Source: JAJDXO01 sp965213765
Lineage (GTDB): Bacteria > Pseudomonadota > Alphaproteobacteria > Rhodospirillales > UBA2165
Direction: 5' to 3'
Assembly (NCBI GenBank): GCA_965213765.1
Contig: OZ243926.1
Span: forward strand, 496,001 to 560,000
Length of the DNA: 64,000 bases
The translations under genes were made by a program, and so were the position numbers. Below the pieces are notes generated by a model. It did no database searches. It saw nothing but the letters and a program-made list of their open reading frames with translations, and had not been told where the DNA came from. This document shows positions 51,009 to 60,371 of this stretch, one piece after another (within the stretch, counting starts at the first letter, position 1; every line of letters starts with the position of its first letter).

Positions 51009-52177
51009 GGATTCTTCTGCGAAAAGGGGATTCTCAATGGGTTTGTGATGTGATTCAGTGTGGTTATCAACTGTTGGAGGCGTCGATGAGCGGCAAGGGT
51101 CAGCTGGGGTTTGCGGAAGCGTTTGTTTCTCCGGGTCTTGGGTCGAACCGGAAGCTTGATCGTCTGGATGCGTTGATCGACTGGTCTCCGCTGGAGCGCC
51201 TGGCGTCGGCGGTCCGCCCGGGGCGCCGGGGCCGTCCGCCCTATGCGCCGCTGTCGATGTTGAAGGCGCTTTATCTTCAGGTGCTTTACGATCTGTCGGA
51301 CCCCGGTCTGGAGGAGGCGCTGCTGGACCGTCTGTCGTTCCGGCGCTTCTGCGGCTTTGCGCTTGACGGGGGCACGCCGGACGAGACCACGATCTGCCGC
51401 TTTCGCGGGGATGCGGGCGGGGTTCTGGAGGCGGCCTTCGAGGAGATCAACCGCCAGTTGGAGGCCACCGGTCTGATCGTGCGCAAGGGCACGCTGATGG
51501 ACGCCACGCTGGTGGCCGCGGCCTCGCGCCCGCCGCCCTACAAGGCCGGCGCGGGTGCCGGGCACGCGGGCGAGCCCGGCGCCGACTGGACCCGCAAGAA
51601 GGGGCGCGCCTTCTTCGGCTACAAGGCGCATCTCGGCGTCGACCAGGGGTCGGGGCTGATCCGGCGGGTGGTGCTGACCTCGGCCAAGACCTCCGAGAGC
51701 GAGGTCGCCGACCGGCTGATCTGCGGCGACGAGGCCGCGGTCTATGGCGACAAGGCCTACGAGCAGGCGGCGAGACGGGCGCGGCTCAAGGCGGCGGGGA
51801 TCAAGGACCGGATCATGCACCGGCGGCACAAGCACATAGCCGCGCTGCCCCATTGGCAGCAGCGCCGCAACGCTCTGATCGCGCGACGGCGCGCCCCGGT
51901 CGAGGCCGTGTTCTCCGCCCTCAAGCGCTTCTACGGGCTGCGACGCGCCAAGAGCCGGTCCCGGGACAGGAACACGGCCCGCCTCTTCGCCGCCGCCGCC
52001 GTCTACAACATGCGCCGGGCCTGCCTGCTCGCCGGGCCGTGAGGGCGCGACGCGCCCGGAAACCGCAAAACGCACCGCAATCCGGCCCGCAAACGCCGCG
52101 GCAAACCCGCCGCCCGGTACCAAAACAGCCCCAACCCCCGACACAAACCCCTCCTTGCGACTTTCGCAGAAGAATCC
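51009..52177 (+). mobile_element. IS5-family insertion sequence (1169 bp), apparently intact
   Basis: Terminal repeats GGATTCTTCTGCGAAA at 51009 and TTTCGCAGAAGAATCC ending at 52177, flanked by the 3-bp target duplication TCA (51006-51008 and 52178-52180). TNA duplications are typical of one IS5 subgroup. Removing the element restores CCTCAGGGGGAGAG, as found intact at 49491-49502. One complete transposase gene. Confidence 0.9.
51086..52042 (+). CDS. IS5-family transposase
   Basis: A 318-residue DDE transposase, full length. N-terminal DUF772 domain (PLERLASAVRPGRRGRPPYA, LSMLKALYLQVLYDLSDPGL), DDE domain with LMDATLVAA, VYGDKAYEQ and Glu in RAPVEAVFSALKRFYG. I chose ATG 51086, which follows GGAGGCG, over an upstream in-frame ATG at 51050. 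Reading frame and both IS ends are intact, so the element could still move. Confidence 0.88.
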   Translation: MSGKGQLGFAEAFVSPGLGSNRKLDRLDALIDWSPLERLASAVRPGRRGRPPYAPLSMLKALYLQVLYDLSDPGLEEALLDRLSFRRFCGFALDGGTPDETTICRFRGDAGGVLEAAFEEINRQLEATGLIVRKGTLMDATLVAAASRPPPYKAGAGAGHAGEPGADWTRKKGRAFFGYKAHLGVDQGSGLIRRVVLTSAKTSESEVADRLICGDEAAVYGDKAYEQAARRARLKAAGIKDRIMHRRHKHIAALPHWQQRRNALIARRRAPVEAVFSALKRFYGLRRAKSRSRDRNTARLFAAAAVYNMRRACLLAGP

Positions 52178-52180
52178 TCA

Positions 52181-52328
52181 GGGGGAGAGAGGGATCGGTC
52201 TTTCTTTTTGCACCCTCTCCCTCAGAGAGGGAGAGGGGGTAGCCGCCGTTGCCGCATCGGGTCCCCTCGCCCCCGTCAGGGGGAGAGGGCGCAAAAAGGA
52301 GAATCCCCCAATCGGGTACAGGCCCCAG
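52181..52328. repeat. AG-rich block and MITE-like right end
   Basis: The host sequence continues with GGGGGAGAGAGGGATCGGTC, two AG/CT-rich hairpins and then GCAAAAAGGAGAATCCCCCA with TCGGGTACAGGCCCC, a diverged copy of the right end of MITE copy 1. It abuts the stop of fhs. Confidence 0.55.
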
Positions 52329-52334
52329 CCGGCT

Positions 52335-53999
52335 TTATGACATCCCCACGATCTCGCCGTCCGAACCAATTGAGATCCCATTGGCCGCCGGTTCCCGCGG
52401 CAGCCCGGGCATGGTCATCATGTCGCCGCAGACCGCGACGATGAATCCGGCCCCGGCACTGAGCCGGATTTCCCTCACCGGGAACGGAAAATTCGTCGGC
52501 GCCCCGAGCGCTTTCGGGTCGGTCGAGAAACTGAATTGGGTTTTGGCGATGCACACCGGCACATTGCCCCACCCGGCTGCTTCCAGGTCCCGAATTCGCG
52601 TAGCGGCCCCGGTCGAAAGCTCGATGCCGTCAGACCGGTAAACCTTGCGCGCAATGGCGCCGATTTTCTCGGCAATGGGGGCGTCCAGATCGTAGGTAAA
52701 GTTGGGCTCGGCCGCTTCCCCGGCGGTCGTCTCAACGACGGCGCGGGCCAGGCTTTCCGCGCCGGCGCCACCGTCCGCGAAGTGGGTGCACTCCTCGAAA
52801 CGAATATCGTCGGCCGCGCAGAGTTCGGCCAGTTTCGCCACCTCGGCATCTCCATCAGCCGCGAAGCGATTTAGCGCGACGATCACCGGAAGCCCGAAAT
52901 TCCGCATGTTTTCCGCATGGCGGCTCAGGTTCGCAAACCCCGCGGTGACGGCATCGACGTTTTCATTTTCAATGTCGTCCAATCCCACCCCGCCATGGGA
53001 CTTGAGGGCGCGGATGGTCGCGACAATCACCGCTGCCGACGGGCGGAGACCGGTAAGCCGGGATTTGATGTCGATAAATTTTTCCGCACCGAGATCTGCG
53101 CCGAAACCGGCTTCGGTTACCACAAAATCGGCGAGCTTCAAGCCCGCGCGCGTCGCCGCGACGGACGAGCACCCGTGGGCAATGTTGGCGAAGGGACCGC
53201 CATGAACCAGGGCCGGCGTGCCCCCGGCGGTCTGAACCAGATTCGGCCGGATGGCATCCTTCAGCAGGACGGCCATTGCCCCCGCAGCATCGATATCCCC
53301 GGCGGTGATCATCTCCCGCTGCCGGGTCCGGCCGACGACAATGCGGGACAGCCGCTGGATGAAATCATCCAATCCTTCGGCAAGGCAAAGGATGGCCATG
53401 ACCTCGGAAGCCGCGGTGATATCGAAACCGCCTTCCCGGGCAAATCCATTTGAGACCCCGCCGAGTGAGAGGGCGACCTGCCGAAGGGCGCGATCGTTCA
53501 TGTCGAGGACACGCGGCCAACTGACCCGCCGGGAGTCCAGGCCGGCCCCGTTTTCCCAATAGATGTGATTATCGATCATCGCCGCCAACAGATTGTGCGC
53601 TGCCGTTACGGCGTGGAGATCCCCGGTGAAGTGCAGGTTGATGTCGTCCGACGGCTCGATGGTCGACTTGCCGCCGCCGGTCCCGCCGCCCTTCATGCCG
53701 AAGACAGGACCCAGGCTGGGTTCACGGAGGCAAACTACTGCCCGTTCACCGATCCTTGAGAGACCATCCGCCAATCCGATGCTCGTGGTCGTCTTTCCTT
53801 CGCCATAGCGAGTGGGGGTCATCGCCGTGACGAGGATCAGTTTGCCATCGGTTTGCTCGTCGAGGCGATTTAGGAATTTCGAGGAGAGTTTGGCCTTTTG
53901 AGTACCGTAGAACTCAAGGGCGTCCACCGGAATGCCGAGCAGCGCGCCGATCTCACCGATCGGCCGCAAAGACCGTCCTTCGTCTGCCTCGCCGGCCAT
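52335..53999 (-). CDS. fhs: Formate-tetrahydrofolate ligase
   Basis: A 554-residue Fhs, which forms 10-formyl-tetrahydrofolate from formate, ATP and tetrahydrofolate. P-loop TPTRYGEGKTTTSIGLADGL, FGMKGGGTGGGKS, the tetrahydrofolate region INLHFTGDLHAVTAAHNLLA, and FVVTEAGFGADLGAEKFIDI are all clear. Length is normal. It links formate to one-carbon metabolism. The gene stands alone between the repeat block and a methyltransferase gene on the other strand. Confidence 0.93.
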   Translation of the reverse strand: MAGEADEGRSLRPIGEIGALLGIPVDALEFYGTQKAKLSSKFLNRLDEQTDGKLILVTAMTPTRYGEGKTTTSIGLADGLSRIGERAVVCLREPSLGPVFGMKGGGTGGGKSTIEPSDDINLHFTGDLHAVTAAHNLLAAMIDNHIYWENGAGLDSRRVSWPRVLDMNDRALRQVALSLGGVSNGFAREGGFDITAASEVMAILCLAEGLDDFIQRLSRIVVGRTRQREMITAGDIDAAGAMAVLLKDAIRPNLVQTAGGTPALVHGGPFANIAHGCSSVAATRAGLKLADFVVTEAGFGADLGAEKFIDIKSRLTGLRPSAAVIVATIRALKSHGGVGLDDIENENVDAVTAGFANLSRHAENMRNFGLPVIVALNRFAADGDAEVAKLAELCAADDIRFEECTHFADGGAGAESLARAVVETTAGEAAEPNFTYDLDAPIAEKIGAIARKVYRSDGIELSTGAATRIRDLEAAGWGNVPVCIAKTQFSFSTDPKALGAPTNFPFPVREIRLSAGAGFIVAVCGDMMTMPGLPREPAANGISIGSDGEIVGMS

Positions 54000-54024
54000 G
54001 CCACGCGCTCCCAGCTCTTAACCC

Positions 54025-54062
54025 CGTCCCGTTTGCCCGGAATCATATCAGTTCACGGGACG
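54025..54062. promoter_or_regulatory. Inverted repeat between fhs and the divergent methyltransferase
   Basis: CGTCCCGT (54025-54032) and ACGGGACG (54055-54062) are exact inversions with a 22-base spacer, centred in the 84-base divergent promoter. They could be an operator for either gene. Confidence 0.35.
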
Positions 54063-54083
54063 AAGAAAAGAATCTACAACTGA

Positions 54084-54998
54084 ATGCCGCAGCCGGAATG
54101 GGCGGCTTCCCAACGCCGTCCTGCCCTCTCATCTTCAACGGCCGGGGTGCCGGAATTGGCCCGATCCGCTTTCAAGCTCCTCCATATGGCGATCTCGACG
54201 GTGCTGGGAAATCGGCCGAAGGGGTACTTCATTCCGTACCGCCATGCGGCGGATATGCCGCCGCCGGGCGCGACCGCCTATCCTGCCGTCGAGGAACTGT
54301 TCAATGCCGCCGGCGAGCGCCAGCGGAAATTCTTATCGAACATCAAGAAATACATTGAAGCCATTGAAAAAATTGACGAAAACAATCCTCCGGAACCTCG
54401 ATGGGATCAGGATTGGTTCCCCCGGATGGACGCCGTGGCCGCCTACGTCATGGTGCGTGAATTCCGGCCGCGACGGATCATCGAAGTCGGCTCCGGCCAC
54501 TCCACCCGATTTATGGCACGGGCGGTCCGGGACGGGGCTCTTTCGACCCGGATAACCGCCGTCGATCCGGGACCACGGGCAATGATTGACGGCTTGGATG
54601 TGGAGACGGTCTCTAAACTGGTCCATGAGGTTCCCCCGGAGTTGTTCGGGGAACTTGGAGCCGGGGACATTTTGTTCATCGACTCCAGCCACATCCTGAT
54701 GCCCGGCACCGACGTCGATTACCTGTTCAACTCCGTTCTGCCCCGCCTGCCGTCCGGTGTTCTGATCCAAATCCACGACATTCTGCTGCCGGACCCCTAC
54801 CCCGACACCTGGACGTGGCGTGGGTACAACGAGCAATTGGGTGCCGCCGCGCTGCTTCAGGGCGGCGCGTACGAAATTCTGTTTTCCAGCCACTACGCGG
54901 TGACGCGGCTGCAAAATTCCTTCGAGGAAACGGTGGCGGCAGGGTTACCCCTCAACAAAGGGGCCCTTGAAACCAGCCTCTGGTTGCGCAGGCTCTGA
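54084..54998 (+). CDS. Class I SAM-dependent methyltransferase (MTase_24 type)
   Basis: A 304-residue protein with a Rossmann methyltransferase fold. Motif I is RRIIEVGSGHSTRFMARAVR, the acidic end of strand 2 is TAVDPGPR, and motif IV-like GDILFIDSSHILMPGTDVDY follows. IQIHDILLPDPYPDTW is characteristic of this subgroup, often found with polysaccharide or rhamnosyl methylation genes. The final 54 bases overlap the convergent DUF454 gene. Substrate unknown. Confidence 0.75.
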   Translation: MPQPEWAASQRRPALSSSTAGVPELARSAFKLLHMAISTVLGNRPKGYFIPYRHAADMPPPGATAYPAVEELFNAAGERQRKFLSNIKKYIEAIEKIDENNPPEPRWDQDWFPRMDAVAAYVMVREFRPRRIIEVGSGHSTRFMARAVRDGALSTRITAVDPGPRAMIDGLDVETVSKLVHEVPPELFGELGAGDILFIDSSHILMPGTDVDYLFNSVLPRLPSGVLIQIHDILLPDPYPDTWTWRGYNEQLGAAALLQGGAYEILFSSHYAVTRLQNSFEETVAAGLPLNKGALETSLWLRRL

Positions 54999-55445
54999 GG
55001 CAGGCACCCGGCTGGCGCGGGTGAGGATGTAAACCGAGACCGGCGCCATGACCAGGAACATCAATGCCGGCGCCACCCAGTCCTGAGCCACAAACAGGGT
55101 CACATAGACCAAACTTGCGGTCATGGAACCGATGGCCAAGGCCTTGGCGTAGACCGGGATGACTCTGTGCCGTTCCCAATTGATCAACAACGGGCCAAAA
55201 CGTGGCCGGCTGTATAGCCAGCCGTAAAATCGCGTCGACGAACGGGCGAAACACCATGCGGCGACAATCAGGAAGATTGTCGTCGGCAATCCGGGAATAA
55301 AGGTGCCGACGGCGCCGAGGACGACAAAGAACACGCCCACGCCGATCAACAACGGCCTGAGCGCAGGCCCGACGACGGGAACTGGGCAGTTGTCCCTTGG
55401 CAGCGGTGCGCCGGTATTTTTGCCCGGAATTTCGATCACCTCCAT
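54945..55445 (-). CDS. DUF454 (YbaN-like) inner-membrane protein
   Basis: A 166-residue YbaN-family protein with the diagnostic GVFFVVLGAVGTFIPGLPTT, FLIVAAWCFARSSTRFYGWL and HRVIPVYAKALAIGSM stretches and three to four membrane helices. The function of the family is unknown. The C-terminal 18 codons overlap the end of the convergent methyltransferase gene. A homologue-poor tail makes a shorter natural C-terminus possible. Confidence 0.8.
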   Translation of the reverse strand: MEVIEIPGKNTGAPLPRDNCPVPVVGPALRPLLIGVGVFFVVLGAVGTFIPGLPTTIFLIVAAWCFARSSTRFYGWLYSRPRFGPLLINWERHRVIPVYAKALAIGSMTASLVYVTLFVAQDWVAPALMFLVMAPVSVYILTRASRVPASEPAQPEAGFKGPFVEG

Positions 55446-55505
55446 AATCCATTATATACGAACGGTCTTGTCGCTTAACAATAACCGTGACCAAAAATAC
55501 CGAGG

Positions 55506-56243
55506 TCAGCCGTTTGCGCCCAATTCTTCGCGTTCATGCCATTTCATGCGGGTCTCCCGGATGGTCCGATCGGTCCCGGCCGCTTGTGCGCCCAATTTTT
55601 GGGCCCAGGCCCACCAATTGTCCTGCACCTCGAAATTGCCGTAGTCCGGATGCTGGGTGACAAGCAGCCGGTAGACGGCCTCTATGTGGGGAACCGACAC
55701 CTCCTCTTGGCTGAGGCTCCGCACGGTAATTCCGTCGCTCTGCATCCGGCCGGGATGTTTTCCCATCGTCCACGTATAGTCGTCGAACAAGAGCCAGCCA
55801 CCGGGGCGCAAGAGTTTGTCCACCAGGAAATAGGCCAGCCCGTCGATGGTCCAATTCTTCGCCCCATCGATGAAACAGAAGTCATAGCACGGCTCGCACA
55901 CCCCGTTCCCGGAACGCGCCTCGATCTGCTTTTTCAGAAACCAGGTGTATGAGTTCTTTTCCCGGTGAATGGTGACCCGGCTGCCGAGCCCCGTCCTTTC
56001 GAGCAGCCTTTCAAGATTTGGGTCCCGGTCGGCGGCGGTCAGCAGGTCGACCGTATCGAGATGTCCGCGGCCTTCCTCCTCCATGGCCGCGGCCAGATAG
56101 ACCGACGACACGCCATGGGCATGGCCCAGTTCCAGGCACCGCTCGGGGCGATGGTTGACGACGAACTGGTAAAGCTCCCAGCCCTCATCAACACCCAGAT
56201 ACGGAATGCCGTCCAATGCGGCACGGACATCGTCAAATTTCAT
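55506..56243 (-). CDS. Class I SAM-dependent methyltransferase (MTase_24 type)
   Basis: A 245-residue methyltransferase: motif I ERCLELGHAHGVSSVYLAAA, second strand LDTVDLLTAADRD, FCFIDGAKNWTIDGLAYFLV and GGWLLFDDYTWTMGKHPG. The same broad family as 54084-54998 but a different branch. It lies 40 bases downstream of the Yej-type permease gene on the same strand and may be co-transcribed with it. Substrate unknown. Confidence 0.75.
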   Translation of the reverse strand: MKFDDVRAALDGIPYLGVDEGWELYQFVVNHRPERCLELGHAHGVSSVYLAAAMEEEGRGHLDTVDLLTAADRDPNLERLLERTGLGSRVTIHREKNSYTWFLKKQIEARSGNGVCEPCYDFCFIDGAKNWTIDGLAYFLVDKLLRPGGWLLFDDYTWTMGKHPGRMQSDGITVRSLSQEEVSVPHIEAVYRLLVTQHPDYGNFEVQDNWWAWAQKLGAQAAGTDRTIRETRMKWHEREELGANG

Positions 56244-56283
56244 CGACGAAACCTAGCGGGCCGACCCGCCGCCGTCGAGGCGG

Positions 56284-57438
56284 CTACTTATAGGGATCGG
56301 CCGCGTCGCGCAGTCCGTCGCCCAGGAAATTGAAGGCGAGGACGACGATGATCACCGGCACCATGGGAGTCATCAGCCACGGGAACAACGTCACGGCCTC
56401 GATATTCTGGGCTTCGATGAGCAGGACCCCCCAGCTGGTGATCGGCGGACGAAGACCAAGCCCGAGGAAACTGAGTGCGGTCTCCGCCAGGATCATCGTC
56501 GGGATGGATAGGGTCGCCGAGGCGATCAAGTGACTCATGAAGTTAGGCAATAAGTGACGTCCGATGACCCGCGACGGTTTCGCACCCATGAGTGTGGCGG
56601 CTGTCGCAAAATCTTCTTCTCTGAGCGCCAGCAGTTTGGACCGAACCGCGCGCGCCAGCCCCGGCCAGTCGACCAGCGCCAATATGAGCGTGATGCCGAA
56701 ATAGACCAGAATCGGACTCCAGCGGGCCGGTAACGCCGCGGACAGCGCCATCCATAGGGGCAATTCCGGCAGCGAGCGAAGGATCTCGATCACCCGCTGC
56801 ACCAAATTGTCGACCCAGCCGCCGAAATAGCCGGCGAGGCCGCCAATGACGATGCCGAGAATAAAACTGAGGGTGATTCCGATCAGCCCAACCGTCAGCG
56901 AAATGCGGGCGCCATAAAGAATTCGGGACCACATGTCGTGTCCCAGCCGATCCGTACCCAGAAGGAAGAACGTCCCGTCTTCGGCCGGGCAAACCAGATG
57001 GAAATCCGCTTCCACCATACCCCAGAACCGGTAGGGATCACCGGAACAGAAAAATCTAAGCGGCTGAACTTCGTCACGGTTGACGGAATACTCCCGCTGC
57101 AAAGTCTCGAGGTTCAGCGTTTGATCCAAGCCATAAACGAAGGGCCCGACAAAATCGCCCTCATGGAAGAAGTGAATGCCCTGCGGCGGGGCATGCAGGA
57201 AATCCTCGCTCCGGGCCGACAGTTCGTAAGGAGCCAGAAACTCCGTGATCAGGACACTGAAGTACATGATCGCCAGCACGATGCCCGAAGCGACGGCAAG
57301 ACGGTGACGTTTCAATCGCCACCACATCATCTTCCACTGTGACGCCAGGAAGTATTTTTCCTGCTCGGCTGTCAGGGCCTCGATTTGCTGCGGGTTGAAC
57401 GGCTCCGAGGAAACAAAATGCCGATCGCCGTTGCTCAT
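56284..57438 (-). CDS. Peptide ABC transporter permease, YejE/OppC type
   Basis: A 384-residue permease. The long N-terminal extension with the first membrane helix (LAVASGIVLAIMYFSVLITE) and the periplasmic insert are typical of YejE rather than DppC. The BPD_transp core has the EAA-like loop LLALREEDFATAATLMGAKP. The start overlaps the upstream permease stop (ATGA). It forms the membrane channel with the preceding gene product. Confidence 0.83.
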   Translation of the reverse strand: MSNGDRHFVSSEPFNPQQIEALTAEQEKYFLASQWKMMWWRLKRHRLAVASGIVLAIMYFSVLITEFLAPYELSARSEDFLHAPPQGIHFFHEGDFVGPFVYGLDQTLNLETLQREYSVNRDEVQPLRFFCSGDPYRFWGMVEADFHLVCPAEDGTFFLLGTDRLGHDMWSRILYGARISLTVGLIGITLSFILGIVIGGLAGYFGGWVDNLVQRVIEILRSLPELPLWMALSAALPARWSPILVYFGITLILALVDWPGLARAVRSKLLALREEDFATAATLMGAKPSRVIGRHLLPNFMSHLIASATLSIPTMILAETALSFLGLGLRPPITSWGVLLIEAQNIEAVTLFPWLMTPMVPVIIVVLAFNFLGDGLRDAADPYK

Positions 57439-58433
57439 TTTGCCGCCCCCCCGGTCAGGCGGATTCGGGGATCAAGAACGGCGAGCGCCAAGTCGGATAG
57501 GAACATGCCAATCACGGTCAACACCGCGACGAACATCAGGACCGCGCCGGACAGGAAGAAGTCCTGGCTCTGGAGCGCGCGGACGAGCGGCGGACCGACC
57601 GTCTCCAATCCCATGACAATGGAGACGATTACCGATCCCGACACCACTTGCGGCAGCAGATTGCCGATATCCGCGATGAAAGGATTGAGCGCCATGCGCA
57701 ACGGATACTTGACCAGCAGCCTGCCCTCGGAGAGGCCCTTGGCCCGGGCGGTCACCACATATTGCTTATAGAGTTCATCGAGAAGGTTCGCGCGCAGCCG
57801 CCGGATCATGCCCGCCGTTCCCGCCGTGCCGATGATGATCACCGGCGCCGCCAAGTGTTGGAGGATCGATAGCGCCTTGGCGAAGGACATGGGCTGATCC
57901 AGAAACTCCGGCGCCATCAACGTCCCGATGGACGTGCCGAAGAACCGGTTGGCGGCATACATGAGAATGAGAGCCAAAAGGAAGTTGGGTGTGGCCAACC
58001 CCAAAAACCCGACGAAGGTCAGGCCGTAATCACCCCAACTGTACTGGTGGGTCGCCGAATAGACCCCAATTGGGAATGCAACGATGTAAATGAACAGCAC
58101 CGAGAAGAAGTTCACGACGAGGGTCAGAAATATTCGATCGCCCAATACGTCCTGAACCGGCAAGTCCAATTCGAATGAGAAGCCGAGATCACCCTGCAGC
58201 AAGCCGCCGACCCAAACCAGATATTGCTGCCACAATGGCCTATCGAGCCCATATTGCTCGCGCAGGAATTGGATCTTCTGCCGATCGACGTTCTCGCCCT
58301 GGCTCTCCAGCTCGGCAATGACGGATGAGAGGTAGTCGCCCTCGGGCAGGTTTACGATGATGAACACCAACGCGCTGATGACGGCCAGCGTGACCACCAT
58401 CACCAGTGTCCTGCGCGCGAGATAGTTCAGCAT
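57435..58433 (-). CDS. Peptide ABC transporter permease, YejB/OppB type
   Basis: A 332-residue permease: LNYLARRTLVMVVTLAVISA as first membrane helix, six helices in all, and the EAA loop ELYKQYVVTARAKGLSEGRL. It lies 36 bases downstream of the binding-protein gene. It pairs with the YejE-type permease. Confidence 0.83.
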   Translation of the reverse strand: MLNYLARRTLVMVVTLAVISALVFIIVNLPEGDYLSSVIAELESQGENVDRQKIQFLREQYGLDRPLWQQYLVWVGGLLQGDLGFSFELDLPVQDVLGDRIFLTLVVNFFSVLFIYIVAFPIGVYSATHQYSWGDYGLTFVGFLGLATPNFLLALILMYAANRFFGTSIGTLMAPEFLDQPMSFAKALSILQHLAAPVIIIGTAGTAGMIRRLRANLLDELYKQYVVTARAKGLSEGRLLVKYPLRMALNPFIADIGNLLPQVVSGSVIVSIVMGLETVGPPLVRALQSQDFFLSGAVLMFVAVLTVIGMFLSDLALAVLDPRIRLTGGAAK

Positions 58434-58469
58434 GTCAGGCCCGCCTCCCAGCTACCCGTCCTGGCGGTA

Positions 58470-60371
58470 TCAGTTGCCGGCGAACCAGAAGGTATCGGGC
58501 CGGTACACACCAAAGTGCGCGCCCGGTTCCCAATTGTAGATCGCCTTCTTGGGAACATTCCGCAGACGCGCGTTGACCACGACCGGCTGCGGGACCCGAG
58601 AGATGAGACCGATGGTGTAAACCTGATCGGTAAAGTGATCGAGCATCCGATGCCAGATCTTGGCCTTCTCGTCCTTGGACGTTGAGACATTCCACGCCTT
58701 GTTCAGTTCCATCAGCTTCCTTGGGCCCTCCATGTCGATCGGCTCACCCGCCTTGCCTTGGGTCTCGATATACTGCCCCCATTTCGGCCATTGCAGGCGT
58801 TGCTGGCTGGTCGGGGCCAAGGCGGACGGGCTCGATTCGGCCGTCGGAATGCCGTTCTCCAGGCCGAACCAGACGGCAACCTGTGTCGAGCCGGCGAATA
58901 CCCGGTTCCGCAGGACCTCCCGCTGAGAGGGCTTGATCAGCATCTTGATGCCAATCTTCGCCCAGGTGTCCTTGACCAGCCGAAGGATATCGGTCTGTTC
59001 CAATTCCTCACCGGAGGTCTCGACCGTGATCTCCAACGGGCGTCCATCGGGAAGCCGCCGCACCGGCCCCGCTTTCCTGAGTCCGATTTCGTCGAGCAGC
59101 GCGTTGGCCTTCTTGATGTCCAGCTTGGTCCAACGTTCGGCGTATTTCTTCTTATATACCTGGCTCTCCGGCAGAACGCTGTTGCCGGTAGGCGACGCCA
59201 AGCCAAAGTAAATCAGCTTGTTGATCTGCCGACGGTCTATCGCGAGCGACAGAGCGCGCCGGAATCGCACGTCCCGGAAGAGCTTCCGCCATTCCGGGTC
59301 AGAGTGGTTCATGTTGGGAAAAAGCGCCATATGGGCGCCCTTGGCGGTGGGCCACAGCCTGATGGTGTAGTTGTTCCGCTTTGCCGCCTTCTTGAGGTAC
59401 GGAAAATTCTTCAACGCAATACCGCGGGCCTGGAGATCCGTATCGCCGGTACCGGCCTTCGGCGGAATTAGCTTCGAACTCGCCACCGTAACGATCACCT
59501 CGTCCACATAGGGCAACTGCCGGCCACGTTCATCGACCCGATGGAAGTACGGGTTGCGCTTAAAGATGAACCGCTTTGCCGGCGGCTTGGTGGTTTGAAC
59601 CCAAGGCTGGAGGCTCGGGAAGTCGGGATTGTCGTTCTTGTAAGGCCGGTCGTAGCGGAAATGCAGCGAGGCCCAGTTGCGCCGCTTGGCGGCCTTGACC
59701 ATGCCATCGAGCTTCGCGGCGTCCTGATGCCTGGCGTGAAACTGTTTCATGTAGTGAGCAGGCCGGTAGATGAACTCGGGCCGGGCGCCGGCGAGCAGCG
59801 GCAGGAACCTGGGGTGCGGCGAGTCCCAGGTATAACGGATTGTTGTTTCGTCGATCACCTCGAATTTCGGCGGCTTTCCGTTGATCAGCATGAATGCCGG
59901 CGGTCCGAGCCTGGAGATTTCCGGGTTGGTGGCCATGTCCTCCCACCAGTAGCGGAAATCCTCGGCGGTAAAGGGATGGCCGTCCGACCAACGGTGGCCT
60001 TTGCGCAAGTTCAGGGTGAACTGCCGGCCGTCCTTGACATCGACACTCTCGAGAATGTCGGGAACGATATTGAACTTTTCATCGTATCCGACCAGCCGGG
60101 CATAGCCGTACACCACCATTTGGCGTACGTCCTTGGCGCGCCCAATCAGAATGTTCAGCTTGCCGCCGTGCTTGCCGGCCTGTTTGGACTTGCCGTCGAA
60201 CTTCACGACCGACGGCTCGGCCGGCACGCGCTTTGCGACCGGCGGCAATTTACCGGCCTCAACCTCGGCCTTCAGACTCGGGGTCTCGTTAAAAGCGGCC
60301 AGGGCCGGGGCCGAAATCAAAAATGCCGATAGCGACGCGCCGGCAGCAAGCGTACGCAGTGATCCTCTCAT
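58470..60371 (-). CDS. Extracellular solute-binding protein, family 5 (YejA-like)
   Basis: A 633-residue periplasmic peptide-binding protein. Signal peptide (residues 1-25, LRTLAAGASLSAFLISAPAL), SBP_bac_5 core with RQFTLNLRKGHRWSDGHPFT and VRFRRALSLAIDRRQINKLI. The large size (over 600) and neighbours fit YejA, which captures oligopeptides and, in E. coli, microcin C. The ATG overlaps the ATPase stop (ATGA) and follows AAGGGAAGCATC. Exact ligand unknown. Confidence 0.83.
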   Translation of the reverse strand: MRGSLRTLAAGASLSAFLISAPALAAFNETPSLKAEVEAGKLPPVAKRVPAEPSVVKFDGKSKQAGKHGGKLNILIGRAKDVRQMVVYGYARLVGYDEKFNIVPDILESVDVKDGRQFTLNLRKGHRWSDGHPFTAEDFRYWWEDMATNPEISRLGPPAFMLINGKPPKFEVIDETTIRYTWDSPHPRFLPLLAGARPEFIYRPAHYMKQFHARHQDAAKLDGMVKAAKRRNWASLHFRYDRPYKNDNPDFPSLQPWVQTTKPPAKRFIFKRNPYFHRVDERGRQLPYVDEVIVTVASSKLIPPKAGTGDTDLQARGIALKNFPYLKKAAKRNNYTIRLWPTAKGAHMALFPNMNHSDPEWRKLFRDVRFRRALSLAIDRRQINKLIYFGLASPTGNSVLPESQVYKKKYAERWTKLDIKKANALLDEIGLRKAGPVRRLPDGRPLEITVETSGEELEQTDILRLVKDTWAKIGIKMLIKPSQREVLRNRVFAGSTQVAVWFGLENGIPTAESSPSALAPTSQQRLQWPKWGQYIETQGKAGEPIDMEGPRKLMELNKAWNVSTSKDEKAKIWHRMLDHFTDQVYTIGLISRVPQPVVVNARLRNVPKKAIYNWEPGAHFGVYRPDTFWFAGN

